In this document: in pieces, positions 7,808 through 16,227 of the stretch
How the letters are laid out: each line of letters opens with the position of its first letter
Position numbering within the stretch: position 1 is the stretch's first letter
From: JACKOB01 sp024234575
GTDB lineage: Bacteria > Pseudomonadota > Gammaproteobacteria > Pseudomonadales > Oleiphilaceae
Direction: 5' to 3'
Length of the DNA stretch: 64,000 bases
NCBI GenBank assembly: GCA_051208035.1
Contig: JBPJFZ010000004.1
Span: 1 to 64,000, forward strand
Program-made: the position numbers and the translations under genes
The notes under the pieces: model-generated
Told to the model about the DNA's origin: nothing
The model's input: the letters and a program-made list of their open reading frames with translations, nothing else
Database searches by the model: none

Positions 7808-8683
7808 CTAAAAAGGCCACCACTTGGATTTATGCAAAGCAGCTTCCATAGCCTCTTTTCTTTCAAGTTCTTCTTCGTAGGCTGTCCAGTTTGCTTCTAG
7901 TTTTTGTAGTTCTATGTCCGCTTTTAAACGTTTGGTTGGGCCACCGCCGAATGGCCAATACCAGGAAGCCTTACGCCAATATCCTTGCTCTTTTAGTTGT
8001 GCCAATTCTAGTGTTCTAGCCTCTGCGATCCTTGCTTTTTCTGCTTTGTAAGTATCCAAATTGTTTATTTTAACAATTGATGCCCCTGCAGAGTTTTTTG
8101 CAAAGGGTGGCTGATTTTGTATAAAGCGAGTGGTCACAATGTCTTTAATAGCGACATCACGCGATACCAACTGAATATCCCCTTTGGCGAAGGGACTGTC
8201 GGGGTCTAAATCTGGATTGGGTGCTGCAGGGACGTCAACTTCGCTATACCTGAAATAATAGACCTTCCCAGCCTCGGGATAAAACTCAGCATCTACTATT
8301 TTTTCCAAAGCAAAACCGCCAATCCCTTCAAAACCCAATAAAAGTCCAATGGGGCGGCGGATGGTGATTTGCTTTTTCCCGGGAGCCATTTCAAACCATG
8401 TGTACCCATTTGCACGGATGCCAAAATAATGATGATCATCTATGTATACGCTGGGAACATCAATTTCATCGGCACCCCATTGGCTGTTTGGCCGATAGAA
8501 GTATACCATCGCATTTTTGTTGCTTTCCCAGCTGCTGTTAGGGCGATGCACAAATTGCTCGCCTTTAACCGGAACAAGAAAAGCCCCGCCATGCTTTTCG
8601 AAGGCAAGGTATGGTTTTGGGCAACCCGACAACAGACTCGCCACCATGGCAACCACTGTTATTTGAGTAAATCTCTTTAGCAT
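7808..8683 (-). CDS. Lipoprotein with DUF2846-like domain
   Basis: 291 residues. It has a lipoprotein signal with lipobox LLSGC around residues 18-22. The middle region (NAMVYFYRPNSQWG ... VYIDDHHYFGIRANGYTWFEMAPGKKQITIR) matches the DUF2846 pattern of a small beta domain in periplasmic lipoproteins. The C-terminal third is a charged, probably helical segment (KAEKARIAEARTLELAQLKEQG and a later Glu/Lys stretch) ending KWWPF. Function unknown; probably anchored in the outer membrane. It is monocistronic. Confidence 0.75.
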   Translation of the reverse strand: MLKRFTQITVVAMVASLLSGCPKPYLAFEKHGGAFLVPVKGEQFVHRPNSSWESNKNAMVYFYRPNSQWGADEIDVPSVYIDDHHYFGIRANGYTWFEMAPGKKQITIRRPIGLLLGFEGIGGFALEKIVDAEFYPEAGKVYYFRYSEVDVPAAPNPDLDPDSPFAKGDIQLVSRDVAIKDIVTTRFIQNQPPFAKNSAGASIVKINNLDTYKAEKARIAEARTLELAQLKEQGYWRKASWYWPFGGGPTKRLKADIELQKLEANWTAYEEELERKEAMEAALHKSKWWPF

Positions 8684-8924
8684 GTATCAAACTCCAAGTT
8701 CCGAGAGCTAACACCGAATGTTATCAGGATTGATCAAACAGAAATGAGCACCACATCAAGTCACTGATACTTCGTCTGTTATTTCTATCAATAACGACGA
8801 AAAGCTAGATGATAAAAAACATGGATGAATTCTAACGATTTCATCAGGAATACCAAGGTATTATGGTTGCCTAATGATCATTGTATGACTTGGTTAACAT
8901 CTCACGATAGGGGTTGAATATTTT

Positions 8925-9596
8925 ATGACTCAAGTAAGTACCGTTTTACCTCATGTAGAAATAAACCCTCAGGGACCAGCTGATGCGACTGTCATCTGGT
9001 TGCATGGTCTAGGGGCTAATGGCCATGATTTTGAGCCAATTGTGCCAGAACTGCAGTTGCCAGAATCATTAAACGTCAGGTTTATTTTTCCCCATGCGCC
9101 GGAAATACCTGTAACAATCAATGCAGGCTATGTGATGCCTGCCTGGTACGACATCCTGGAAATGAATATAGACCGAAAAGTAGATATTGATCAGCTTTTA
9201 CGTTCTGCTGAATGGGTGCACCAATTCATTAACCGTGAGCGTGAGCGAGGTATTGCGGCACAGAGGATTATCGTCATCGGGTTCTCGCAGGGTGGCGCCG
9301 TTGCTTACCAGGCCGCTTTAACTTATCCCCATAAACTGGGTGGTCTGCTTGGGTTGTCAACTTATTTTGCGACCAGTGATACGATTAACCCCCATGCTGA
9401 GAGCTTGTCACTTCCTATCGAAATTCATCACGGGCGTTTTGACCCAATGGTGGCAGAGTCATTAGGGAAAAAAGCTGCGGCTAATCTTAAAAGTCGGGGT
9501 TATAGGGTAAATTATCGTACTTATGAAATGGAGCACGAAGTGTGCTTTGACCAAATAGAAGCTATTTCCCAGTGGTTACAGAATCAATTGGGTTGA
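8925..9596 (+). CDS. Carboxylesterase / phospholipase of the EstB family
   Basis: 223 residues, the usual length for this family. The oxyanion-hole segment WLHGLGANGHDF, nucleophile GFSQGG, acid in HGRFDPMV and histidine in MEHEVCFDQI make up the alpha/beta-hydrolase triad of the cytoplasmic carboxylesterase/acyl-protein thioesterase group. It hydrolyses short acyl esters. The gene ends 162 bases before nirS and is transcribed the same way, but nirS has its own regulated promoter, so the two are probably independent. Confidence 0.9.
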   Translation: MTQVSTVLPHVEINPQGPADATVIWLHGLGANGHDFEPIVPELQLPESLNVRFIFPHAPEIPVTINAGYVMPAWYDILEMNIDRKVDIDQLLRSAEWVHQFINRERERGIAAQRIIVIGFSQGGAVAYQAALTYPHKLGGLLGLSTYFATSDTINPHAESLSLPIEIHHGRFDPMVAESLGKKAAANLKSRGYRVNYRTYEMEHEVCFDQIEAISQWLQNQLG

Positions 9597-9676
9597 GTTT
9601 TTAAAATCTGATTTAGGTCAATAAATGCCTCGATAATCTAGTAAAAGTCCTTTGTGGGAGTGAGCTTAATCTTGTC

Positions 9677-9690
9677 TTGATGTTCGTCAA
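9677..9690 (+). promoter_or_regulatory. FNR/Dnr box of the nirS promoter
   Basis: TTGATGTTCGTCAA matches TTGAT-N4-ATCAA at 9 of 10 defined positions. Its centre is 74 bases before the nirS ATG. A TTTAAT hexamer at 9711-9716 sits where a -10 would be if activation is from about -41.5. Dnr, encoded at 14947-15627, is the obvious regulator. Confidence 0.85.
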
Positions 9691-9757
9691 GGTTGTTGTT
9701 GGCCTTCGCCTTTAATGTTCATCCTGACGTCCAATCTTTCGACGGGAGAAGTCGCAG

Positions 9758-11395
9758 ATGAATAAAAAACTTAAACTTGGAAAGCTAGCCGCGGCAGTAA
9801 CTTTTGCTACCGCAGCATTCACCGGCAGTGCGTTTGCTGCTACCGCCAATCAACCTACCATGAGCGAGGCTGATTTTGAACATGCGAAAACCATGTACTT
9901 CCAGCGTTGCGCAGGTTGTCACGGGGTTTTACGTAAGGGTGCTACAGGTAAAAATCTAGAACCAAAAGAGACCTTGAAAAAAGGCCAAAGCCGTTTGGAA
10001 AAAATTATTGCCTACGGTACTGAAGGTGGTATGAACAACTTTGACGATATCTTCTCTAAAGAAGAAATCTCTCAGCTGGCTACTTATATCCAGATGGAGC
10101 CACCAGTTCCGCCTGAAATGTCTCTGGCAATGATGAAAGAGCATACCAAGCAGTATGTGGCGCTGAAGGATTATCCTACCAAGCCTCTGCATGGCCGCAA
10201 CTGGGAAAACTTCTTTGTAGTTATCGAGCGTGATGCAGGTAAAGCTGCGATCATCGATGGTGACAAGCATGAGATCGTTACCCACGTTGATACCGGTTAT
10301 GCTGTACACGTAATTAAAGGTACCGAGCATCATAAGACACAGAAGCCAAAAGATGCAGTGGGCCGTTTCTGGTACACCATCGGTCGTGACGGAAAAGTTA
10401 ACAAGATCGACTTGTGGCAAACCCCTGAAAAAATGCTGGTTGCAGAAACCAAAATGGCCTACGACGCACGCGACATCGCCGTATCTGGTGATGGCAAGTA
10501 CGTAATCGCCGGTGGTTACTGGCCACCACACTTCGTTATTATGGATGCAGAAACGCTTGAGCCTCTGAAAGTGGTTTCTTCCCGTGGTATCAACGTTGAT
10601 GGTGAGTACATTAACGAAGCACGTGTAGCAGCAATTTACACCACACCAAACGAGCCAACGTTTATCGTAGCGATTAAAGAGCTGGGGCAAATGTGGCAGG
10701 TGGATTACAGTGATTTGGCTAATCTTCGAATTGAGCAGATTAACACTGCTAAATTCCTGCACGATGGATTCTTTGACCCATCAGGTAGATATTTCCAAAT
10801 TGCTGCAAACGCTTCTAACAAAATGGTTGTTGTAGACACCAAAGAGCGAAAGCTGGAAAAGATCATTGATGTTGCATCATTGCCGCATCCTGGTCCAGGG
10901 GCTAACTGGAATGATGATAAGTGTGGTCCTGTAGGTGGTACTACTCACCTTGGTAAAGGTGAGGTTTCTGTTTGGGGTAACGACCCGATCAAGCATGCCG
11001 ATCAGGCCTGGAAACTGTGCTATACAGTGCCTACTGATGGTGCGGGCGTTTTCATTCGTACACATGAGACTTCAGACTACGTTTGGGCTGATCAGTTGAA
11101 GCATCCTGAGCCTGAGGTTCAGCAAAGTGTTAAAGTCTTCGATAAGAAAACACGTAAAGTGGTTAAGACTATTCGTGTCACTGAGGAAGAAGGCAAAGCG
11201 GCGCTGCATATGGAGTTCAACCAGGACGGATCTGAAGTGTGGGTTTCAGTGTGGAACCGTAAGGATTCCAAAAACCCAACTGGTGAGATCGTAGTTTACG
11301 ATGCGAAGACTCTGAAAGAGAAGACTCGTATTAAAGGCTTGACCACGCCAACAGGTAAGTTCAACGTCTTCAACCGGTCGCACCATAAGACCTAG
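9758..11395 (+). CDS. nirS: Cytochrome cd1 nitrite reductase
   Basis: 545 residues. It reduces nitrite to NO in the periplasm as a homodimer with haem c and haem d1. A Sec signal peptide ends at SAFA (about residues 24-27). A single haem-c motif CAGCH lies at residues 51-55, followed by an eight-bladed d1-binding propeller from about residue 145 to the end. Within it are the conserved blades GRDGKVNKIDLW, AASGDGKY-like VSGDGKYVIAGGYWPP, and the late HMEFNQDGSEVWVSVW. The length is typical. It has its own FNR/Dnr promoter and ends in a strong terminator at 11404, so it seems monocistronic, apart from the usual nirM, which is missing. Haem d1 is made by the operon at 17.7-25.4 kb. Confidence 0.97.
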   Translation: MNKKLKLGKLAAAVTFATAAFTGSAFAATANQPTMSEADFEHAKTMYFQRCAGCHGVLRKGATGKNLEPKETLKKGQSRLEKIIAYGTEGGMNNFDDIFSKEEISQLATYIQMEPPVPPEMSLAMMKEHTKQYVALKDYPTKPLHGRNWENFFVVIERDAGKAAIIDGDKHEIVTHVDTGYAVHVIKGTEHHKTQKPKDAVGRFWYTIGRDGKVNKIDLWQTPEKMLVAETKMAYDARDIAVSGDGKYVIAGGYWPPHFVIMDAETLEPLKVVSSRGINVDGEYINEARVAAIYTTPNEPTFIVAIKELGQMWQVDYSDLANLRIEQINTAKFLHDGFFDPSGRYFQIAANASNKMVVVDTKERKLEKIIDVASLPHPGPGANWNDDKCGPVGGTTHLGKGEVSVWGNDPIKHADQAWKLCYTVPTDGAGVFIRTHETSDYVWADQLKHPEPEVQQSVKVFDKKTRKVVKTIRVTEEEGKAALHMEFNQDGSEVWVSVWNRKDSKNPTGEIVVYDAKTLKEKTRIKGLTTPTGKFNVFNRSHHKT

Positions 11396-11403
11396 GTTGT
11401 TAT

Positions 11404-11434
11404 TTGTGGCGGGCAATGCCCGCCACAATCTTTT
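11404..11434 (+). terminator. Intrinsic terminator after nirS
   Basis: A perfect 11-bp stem TTGTGGCGGGC / GCCCGCCACAA (11404-11414 and 11418-11428) closes over the loop AAT and is followed by TCTTTT. It begins just 9 bases after the nirS stop and separates nirS from the NirT-fusion gene. Confidence 0.9.
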
Positions 11435-11665
11435 AGTTTCTCGGGTTATATTATTTCCAGTTTTGACAAATCAAAATCAATTTCAAAAGACAGGTTGCGA
11501 TTTGCCATATCAGTGAAGGGACTTTACAAAAATTGCTGTATAGAGCACTGAAGTCTTTTCATCGATAGGGCAATAGAATATATGTCTCGTATTGCTACGG
11601 TGATGGATTCGCTGTATTCGAGGTATGAAATTCTTCGCAAGTATGTTCTGGGTGGAGCAAGTATC

Positions 11666-13408
11666 ATGAACAAGAAGTCCTGGTTGCAGGCAATACTCTC
11701 AAGAAAAATTCTTCTCGGTACCACTTTAGGGACGGGATTAATTTTTATGATTATCGGTGTCGTATTCTGGGGGGGCTTTAACTGGTCTCTTGAAATGACG
11801 AATACTGAGCAATTCTGTATTGGCTGCCATGAGATGGAGGAAAATGTCTATCAGGAGTATAAGCAAACGGTTCACTACAGTAATCGTTCAGGTGTTCGCG
11901 CTACCTGCCCTGATTGTCACGTTCCGAAAGACTGGTTTCATAAGATACAGCGTAAAATTCAGGCATCTAATGAGGTTTTACATAAAATACTGGGTAGTAT
12001 TGATACGCCAGAAAAGTTTGATGCAAAACGACTAGAGTTAGCGAAACACGAGTGGGAAAGGATGAAGAAGTCCGACTCACGTGAGTGCCGAAACTGCCAT
12101 AACTTTGAATCCATGCATCAGAATTCTCAGAAGCCTCGCGCACTGAAGCAGCATACAGCGGCAATTCAGGCTGGCAACACTTGTATCGATTGCCACAAAG
12201 GAATTGCTCATAAGAGTGTGCGTCATTTGTTGACTGATGAAGAATTGGAAAAGCTTGAGGCACCGGATCCTGCCTTGGCTAAGCCAGATGCGACACTGCA
12301 TTTGTTTGAGCGGGATATCGTTGCGGCTGAAGAGGCTGAAAAGGCTGCGCAGGCAGAAAAAGAGCGTTTAGCTGCAGCTAAAGAGGCGGCGGCAAGTGCC
12401 CCCGCAGCGGCACCAAGCGCATCTTCGGCAGCGCCATCCGGCTCTGGAGCGATTACAGCGAACTGGGCGGCGGCTCCTGTTAAAGAGGTTGTACTCTTCT
12501 ATCCAGGTACTGCGTCAATCGAGTGGATTCATGGGCGCGATCACGGCGGCAAGCGAGCATTCACAAAAGGTGAGCGTTGCTTTGATTGTCATGGTGCAGA
12601 AACCAAGGATATGGGGCAAAAAATTGTTACCGGTGAAAAGCTCGAAACAGCTTTGATTCCAGGTAAGCGTGGCAGTATTCCTGTGTCAGTTCAGGCGACT
12701 TATGATGATACGTACCTGTACATGCAGTTTGTGTGGCCAGAAACTGCGCATGCGCCAGTACCGTTTGCGGATGGTGGCAAAATGGATCCTGCTAATCAGG
12801 TGAAATTGGCAATGATGTTTGGTACCGATGATGTGGAATTCGCCGATCGATCAGGTTGCTGGGCAAGTTGTCATGACGATGTAAATAAAATGCCTAGCCA
12901 GTTTAGTGATGCTGAAGTTGCTGCATATCCTGGAGCTTCGCGACTTGACGTCTCTGGTGGCATAACCAAATACCTGGGCGAAAGCCGCACCGAGGTTGAG
13001 CTTAAAGGTAGCGGTGATGCGCGGCTTGGTGGTTGGGATAAGCTAAAGTCGGATGATGAAATCAAAGCGGCACTGGCTGGTAAGCAGTTCTTCGATCTGA
13101 TTCGTTACAAGTTAGGGACCGGTGAGGTTGAAGATGGGTATCTGCTTGAAGAAAGAAAGATGTCAGGTGGTCAGGGCGCTGAGTTTGCTGCAAGTTTGGC
13201 GGATGGTATGTGGACCGTTCAGATGAAGCGTAAGTTGGTTTCGGATGCCGCTGGTGATGTTAGTTTTGAGCCAGGCAAAATCTACAACTTTGGTTTTGCG
13301 ATTCATGACGACTACAGTACTTCGCGATTCCACCACGTATCGTTGGGCTATCGTTTAGGCTTCGATACGGCAGAAGAAGGTGTTGAGATCAACGTAGTGA
13401 AGCAGTAG
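11666..13408 (+). CDS. Multihaem quinol-dehydrogenase-like cytochrome: NapC/NirT domain fused to an EB_dh-type haem domain
   Basis: 580 residues from ATG 11666, chosen because GGTGGAG precedes it; an ATG at 11582 would add 28 residues ahead of the anchor. One membrane helix lies at about 16-38. A NapC/NirT tetrahaem domain follows, with CxxCH motifs starting at residues 51, 81, 141 and 173. An Ala/Glu-rich linker (about 217-268) leads to a C-terminal domain resembling the ethylbenzene-dehydrogenase/cytochrome c-552 haem-binding fold, which has CFDCH at 305-309 and an atypical CWASCH (CX3CH) at 398-403. NirT-type proteins take electrons from the quinol pool to periplasmic reductases. The fused domain could extend the wire to NirS or to another acceptor. 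It follows nirS but is behind a terminator, so it probably has its own promoter; none was clearly identified. Confidence 0.85.
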   Translation: MNKKSWLQAILSRKILLGTTLGTGLIFMIIGVVFWGGFNWSLEMTNTEQFCIGCHEMEENVYQEYKQTVHYSNRSGVRATCPDCHVPKDWFHKIQRKIQASNEVLHKILGSIDTPEKFDAKRLELAKHEWERMKKSDSRECRNCHNFESMHQNSQKPRALKQHTAAIQAGNTCIDCHKGIAHKSVRHLLTDEELEKLEAPDPALAKPDATLHLFERDIVAAEEAEKAAQAEKERLAAAKEAAASAPAAAPSASSAAPSGSGAITANWAAAPVKEVVLFYPGTASIEWIHGRDHGGKRAFTKGERCFDCHGAETKDMGQKIVTGEKLETALIPGKRGSIPVSVQATYDDTYLYMQFVWPETAHAPVPFADGGKMDPANQVKLAMMFGTDDVEFADRSGCWASCHDDVNKMPSQFSDAEVAAYPGASRLDVSGGITKYLGESRTEVELKGSGDARLGGWDKLKSDDEIKAALAGKQFFDLIRYKLGTGEVEDGYLLEERKMSGGQGAEFAASLADGMWTVQMKRKLVSDAAGDVSFEPGKIYNFGFAIHDDYSTSRFHHVSLGYRLGFDTAEEGVEINVVKQ

Positions 13409-13426
13409 GTTTTTGATGAGTAAGAC

Positions 13427-13458
13427 AAAACCCGGCCTCTAAAAAGGCCGGGTTTTTT
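13427..13458 (+). terminator. Intrinsic terminator after the NirT-fusion gene
   Basis: The stem pairs ACCCGGCCT (13430-13438) with AGGCCGGGT (13445-13453), followed by a run of T ending at 13458, with flanking A residues 5'. It lies 18 bases past the stop codon. The A-run on the other side means it may also act on the convergent minus-strand gene at 13513-14283. Confidence 0.9.
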
Positions 13459-13512
13459 ATTGCTTTTTATCTGGGTCGCGAGATAGATGAGTTGCGGTGG
13501 CAAGGAGTGTGT

Positions 13513-14283
13513 CTATTTGTTGATGGTGAATCCTTGTAACCATTCAGGAAATAATCTCATTTTAAGATCCTGGCGGCTTTCTCTCTTCATGTTGGCAAAT
13601 GCATTGATGCAGCCAGTTGTCATCTGATTGTCTGATAGCTGCCATATGCCGCTTACATATGTCGTTTCGCTGTTTGTTAGTATGTTTAAGTCATTGGCAG
13701 TGGCCCAGGGTTTGGCGAGTGGCATGGGGGCGCTGGCGGCTGAGACATCACCATGCAGGAGTAGGGCAACTGCACCTTGGTATTCTTCGGAAGTGTAGAT
13801 GGTTAAATCGTTGGTGTTCACTCCTGCATCTTTTAATTGTTTTATGGGGGCTTGATGGCCAAGTAAAGAGCTTTTTGGAAGCAGTGCAACTCTCTGGTCA
13901 CTTATGCTGCTGAGCTCGCTGGCTCCGGTGCTGTGATGAACTAGCCAAACAACCTTAAGTGGTTCATCGTTGCGTGTCTTTGCAAGCAAAATGTGATTGT
14001 TAGGAGCATCGTTTTCGGGAAAGACTGCAAAGAGTAAGTCGCTGTTGCTATTGCTCGCCGCTCGCATTGCTATTTTACAATTATTGCTCTCTAGCCATAT
14101 GTTCATCGCATCGAGATGATTTTGGGAAATCTCAGGATTGAGGTAGGTGTCTATGGTCATTGATAAGGAATGCTCAGTGTCTGCCATTAAGATGCATGAA
14201 TGTGCTGTGATACCGGTAAGAAGTAGCAGTGATCTTCCTGTTTTAAAGCGGCTGTGATATTTTTTAACTGATTTCTTTGTCAT
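13513..14283 (-). CDS. PhnD-like periplasmic solute-binding protein
   Basis: 256 residues with a hydrophobic export segment near the N-terminus (SLLLLTGITAHSCILMA). The body follows the layout of the PhnD/phosphonate-type binding fold: an early domain with DLLFAVFPEND, a hinge near VWLVHHSTGASELSSISDQRVALLPKS-type sequence, and LKDAGVNTNDLTIYTSEEYQGAVALLLHGDVSAAS. No transporter partner is adjacent, so it is an orphan. It could be a sensor or binding protein for a ligand related to denitrification. A Cys pair may exist in the mature protein. Family assignment is moderate. Confidence 0.6.
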   Translation of the reverse strand: MTKKSVKKYHSRFKTGRSLLLLTGITAHSCILMADTEHSLSMTIDTYLNPEISQNHLDAMNIWLESNNCKIAMRAASNSNSDLLFAVFPENDAPNNHILLAKTRNDEPLKVVWLVHHSTGASELSSISDQRVALLPKSSLLGHQAPIKQLKDAGVNTNDLTIYTSEEYQGAVALLLHGDVSAASAPMPLAKPWATANDLNILTNSETTYVSGIWQLSDNQMTTGCINAFANMKRESRQDLKMRLFPEWLQGFTINK

Positions 14284-14571
14284 CGTAATAATTGCCTTAC
14301 CAAGAATGGTTTGTAATTTTTATGGGGATAGTCTCATTAGAAAACTGACTCTGTCCAGTGACATTAGTGCAACTTTGGTGCTTCATTTTTTGAGAAAATG
14401 CTGATCAATTTCCTGCGCAGCTAGCGGGTTTCGTTTGGCGGTTTTGGCACCTCTGTTCGACTATCTGCATGCTGGTTTTATGCTCTTATTCTGCATGGTG
14501 AACTGTTCGTTTTTTTTCATGTAAGATAGTGGGAAAGATGTTTCTTATAATACAGGCTGGCTGGAGGAAAA

Positions 14572-14937
14572 ATGCAAGTTATAAAATGGTTTAGGCGCAT
14601 GCTGTTTGGAAGGATGGTGTTTATTGGTTTGTTGTCTCTTGTGTTTGCTGTTGAGGTGAGTGCTGGAGTTGAAGGGGTAGCAGAGCCTGTCGTGAGTATC
14701 GTCAATTACGAGTTTGTGCCGAAAGAAATCACCGTGCACAAAGGGCAGAAGATATTGTGGGTAAACAATGAAAAGCGGCAATACCATAGTGTGTGGTTTG
14801 AAGAATCTGGAGATCCGGAACCTCAATATTTCTTTCCTGATGAAAGCTATACGCGCGAGTTTTCTGAAGTTGGCTCATTTAATTATCGATGTGGTCCGCA
14901 CCCGAAGATGACAGGGATTGTGCATGTGATCGAGTAG
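14572..14937 (+). CDS. Amicyanin/plastocyanin-type blue copper protein
   Basis: 121 residues with an N-terminal signal peptide (about 1-30, FAVEVSAG) and one cupredoxin domain. The type 1 copper ligands can be read as His in RQYHSVW and the C-terminal loop CGPHPKM, which has the amicyanin spacing Cys-x2-His-x2-Met. It should carry single electrons in the periplasm. GGAGG lies 6 bases before the ATG. It lies between nirS and dnr, and no nirM-type c551 is seen, so it is a candidate donor to NirS. It is convergent with dnr, with only 9 bases between the stops. Confidence 0.85.
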   Translation: MQVIKWFRRMLFGRMVFIGLLSLVFAVEVSAGVEGVAEPVVSIVNYEFVPKEITVHKGQKILWVNNEKRQYHSVWFEESGDPEPQYFFPDESYTREFSEVGSFNYRCGPHPKMTGIVHVIE

Positions 14938-14946
14938 CGAAGCGCG

Positions 14947-15627
14947 CTACTCGTAATCGATGAGGGCATTGACATCTTTAATGAGAATGTCTCTGCCTTC
15001 ACTTTCGACAATGCCTTGCTTTTTCAAGTTTGCTAAGATGCGTGAAAGTGTCTCTGGTTGAATCGACAGACGAGAGGCGATGACTTGTTTTTGTACATTC
15101 AGGCGAATGACATTGTCGCCTTGATTTTCGCTTTTATCGAGTTCGTTCTTAAAGAAATTCACCACACGATAAGAAGCATTTTTCATTGTGAGGTTTTCAA
15201 TTTCTTGTAGTTGGCGACGCAATCGCATGGCAAGGTTGCCAAGTAGTGATTGGCAAAGTCCTGGATGGCTGTCGAGTATATGCATAAACGCCTGGCTGCG
15301 AAATGCGAAGACTTTGGCGTTGCTGAGCGCGGTAGCTGTGACAGGGTAAGAGTGGGCGCGCATAAACATGATTGCTTCGGCGAACGACTGACCAGGCTGC
15401 AAGATTTCGATGACTTTTTCGTTTCCTTCCATGGTCAGGCGCGTAAGCTTAACCTGTCCTTCCGCTACCAAATAAAAGTGATCAGCCTCTTCACCTTGCA
15501 TAAAAATATGCTGTTCGGGTGATAGCGTTAAGGTTCGGCTGGTTTGTAAAACCTCTTCAAGTGCGCTGCCCTCTATTGCTGTGAATAAATAGTGAGAACG
15601 AACTTCTTCAATCGTAGGTTTAACCAT
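14947..15627 (-). CDS. dnr: Crp/Fnr-family regulator of denitrification (Dnr type)
   Basis: 226 residues: an N-terminal cyclic-nucleotide-like sensor domain (about 10-120, containing HIFMQGEEADHFYLVAEGQVKL), a dimer helix and a C-terminal helix-turn-helix. The recognition region VIASRLSIQPETLSRILANL has the E-x-x-S-R residues that read TTGAT half sites. There are no N-terminal FNR-type cysteine clusters, which argues for the haem/NO-sensing Dnr group rather than FNR. It is the likely activator of the FNR-type boxes in this window. It lies 24 bases downstream of a small zinc-ribbon gene and appears cotranscribed with it under a box at 15997-16010, implying autoregulation. Confidence 0.88.
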   Translation of the reverse strand: MVKPTIEEVRSHYLFTAIEGSALEEVLQTSRTLTLSPEQHIFMQGEEADHFYLVAEGQVKLTRLTMEGNEKVIEILQPGQSFAEAIMFMRAHSYPVTATALSNAKVFAFRSQAFMHILDSHPGLCQSLLGNLAMRLRRQLQEIENLTMKNASYRVVNFFKNELDKSENQGDNVIRLNVQKQVIASRLSIQPETLSRILANLKKQGIVESEGRDILIKDVNALIDYE

Positions 15628-15651
15628 GTGTAATATGTGCCCTGACTGGGG

Positions 15652-15855
15652 TTATCGTGGTAAATAGAAAATCATACAGAGACAAAAGAGGCTAACCAAT
15701 ATCACCAAATAGGTAAATGGTATGCCGCCAAGCATTGGTACATCGCTTTGTTCGACTTCTGCTGACATACCGCACATTGGGCAGCATGCGCCGCTGAGGT
15801 GGACAGACTGTTTACAATTAGGGCATGTGTAGTCATCAATCATCTGGTACTTCAT
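15652..15855 (-). CDS. Small zinc-ribbon membrane protein
   Basis: 67 residues. An N-terminal zinc ribbon with two knuckles (CPNCKQ and CPMCGM) is followed by a single C-terminal transmembrane helix, FTYLVILVSLFCLCMIFYL, ending in R. This suggests a tiny membrane-anchored metal-binding or scaffolding protein. It is first in the operon with dnr and downstream of an FNR-type box. No characterised homologue comes to mind. Confidence 0.7.
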   Translation of the reverse strand: MKYQMIDDYTCPNCKQSVHLSGACCPMCGMSAEVEQSDVPMLGGIPFTYLVILVSLFCLCMIFYLPR

Positions 15856-15996
15856 GATGTTTTCCTGCGCTCTGATAAAGATGCTTTTATCTGTTAAGCC
15901 TTCTGTGCTCCCAACTTGATCGCATATGCAAGAAGATGTTGGGTGACAGGTGCTTCTTGTGTGGTTGAATTATGGTTTTGTCGTCACATAATTGCC

Positions 15997-16010
15997 TTGA
16001 CTAAGATCAT
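15997..16010 (-). promoter_or_regulatory. FNR/Dnr box of the zinc-ribbon-dnr operon
   Basis: TTGACTAAGATCAT matches the FNR-type consensus at 8 of 10 positions. Read on the minus strand, CATAAT (15974-15969) lies at the right distance for a -10 if activation is from -41.5, about 110 bases before the zinc-ribbon start codon. This would make dnr autoregulated. The region from 15856 to 16227 holds this box, the nirQ box and no gene. Confidence 0.65.
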
Positions 16011-16093
16011 AAATTTTCTGCAAACCATGTGGGAAAAGCCTCGGGTGGGGTGTAGCCTCTTGTCTGGTAGGTAAGGCGGGGTTGTCCGGTATC

Positions 16094-16107
16094 CTGATAT
16101 CAATCAA
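16094..16107 (+). promoter_or_regulatory. FNR/Dnr box of the nirQ promoter
   Basis: CTGATATCAATCAA matches TTGAT-N4-ATCAA at 9 of 10 positions. TAAACT at 16129-16134 is at -10 spacing from it. It lies 120 bases before the nirQ start. Confidence 0.82.
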
Positions 16108-16227
16108 GTTGGTTTTTAACAGTGCAGGTAAACTAGCCGCTGAATCCTCATTTGGCCATAAAGGCGAGGTTGAAGTGAGGTTGACTGTATTTATAAAGGG
16201 TTGCAAGTTGCAGCGAACGGTATAGAC

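Noticed and set aside
9956..10762. 268-codon minus-strand frame inside nirS
   Set aside because: Lies entirely within nirS, has no family hits by eye and is a shadow of a strong coding region.
11460..11485. TTTTGACAAATCAAAA palindrome before the NirT-fusion gene
   Set aside because: Resembles an FNR site but has four instead of six bases between TTGA and TCAA, so it does not fit the consensus.
14392..14412. TTGAG...ATCAA before the cupredoxin gene
   Set aside because: Spacing between half sites is nine bases instead of four, so it is not an FNR box.
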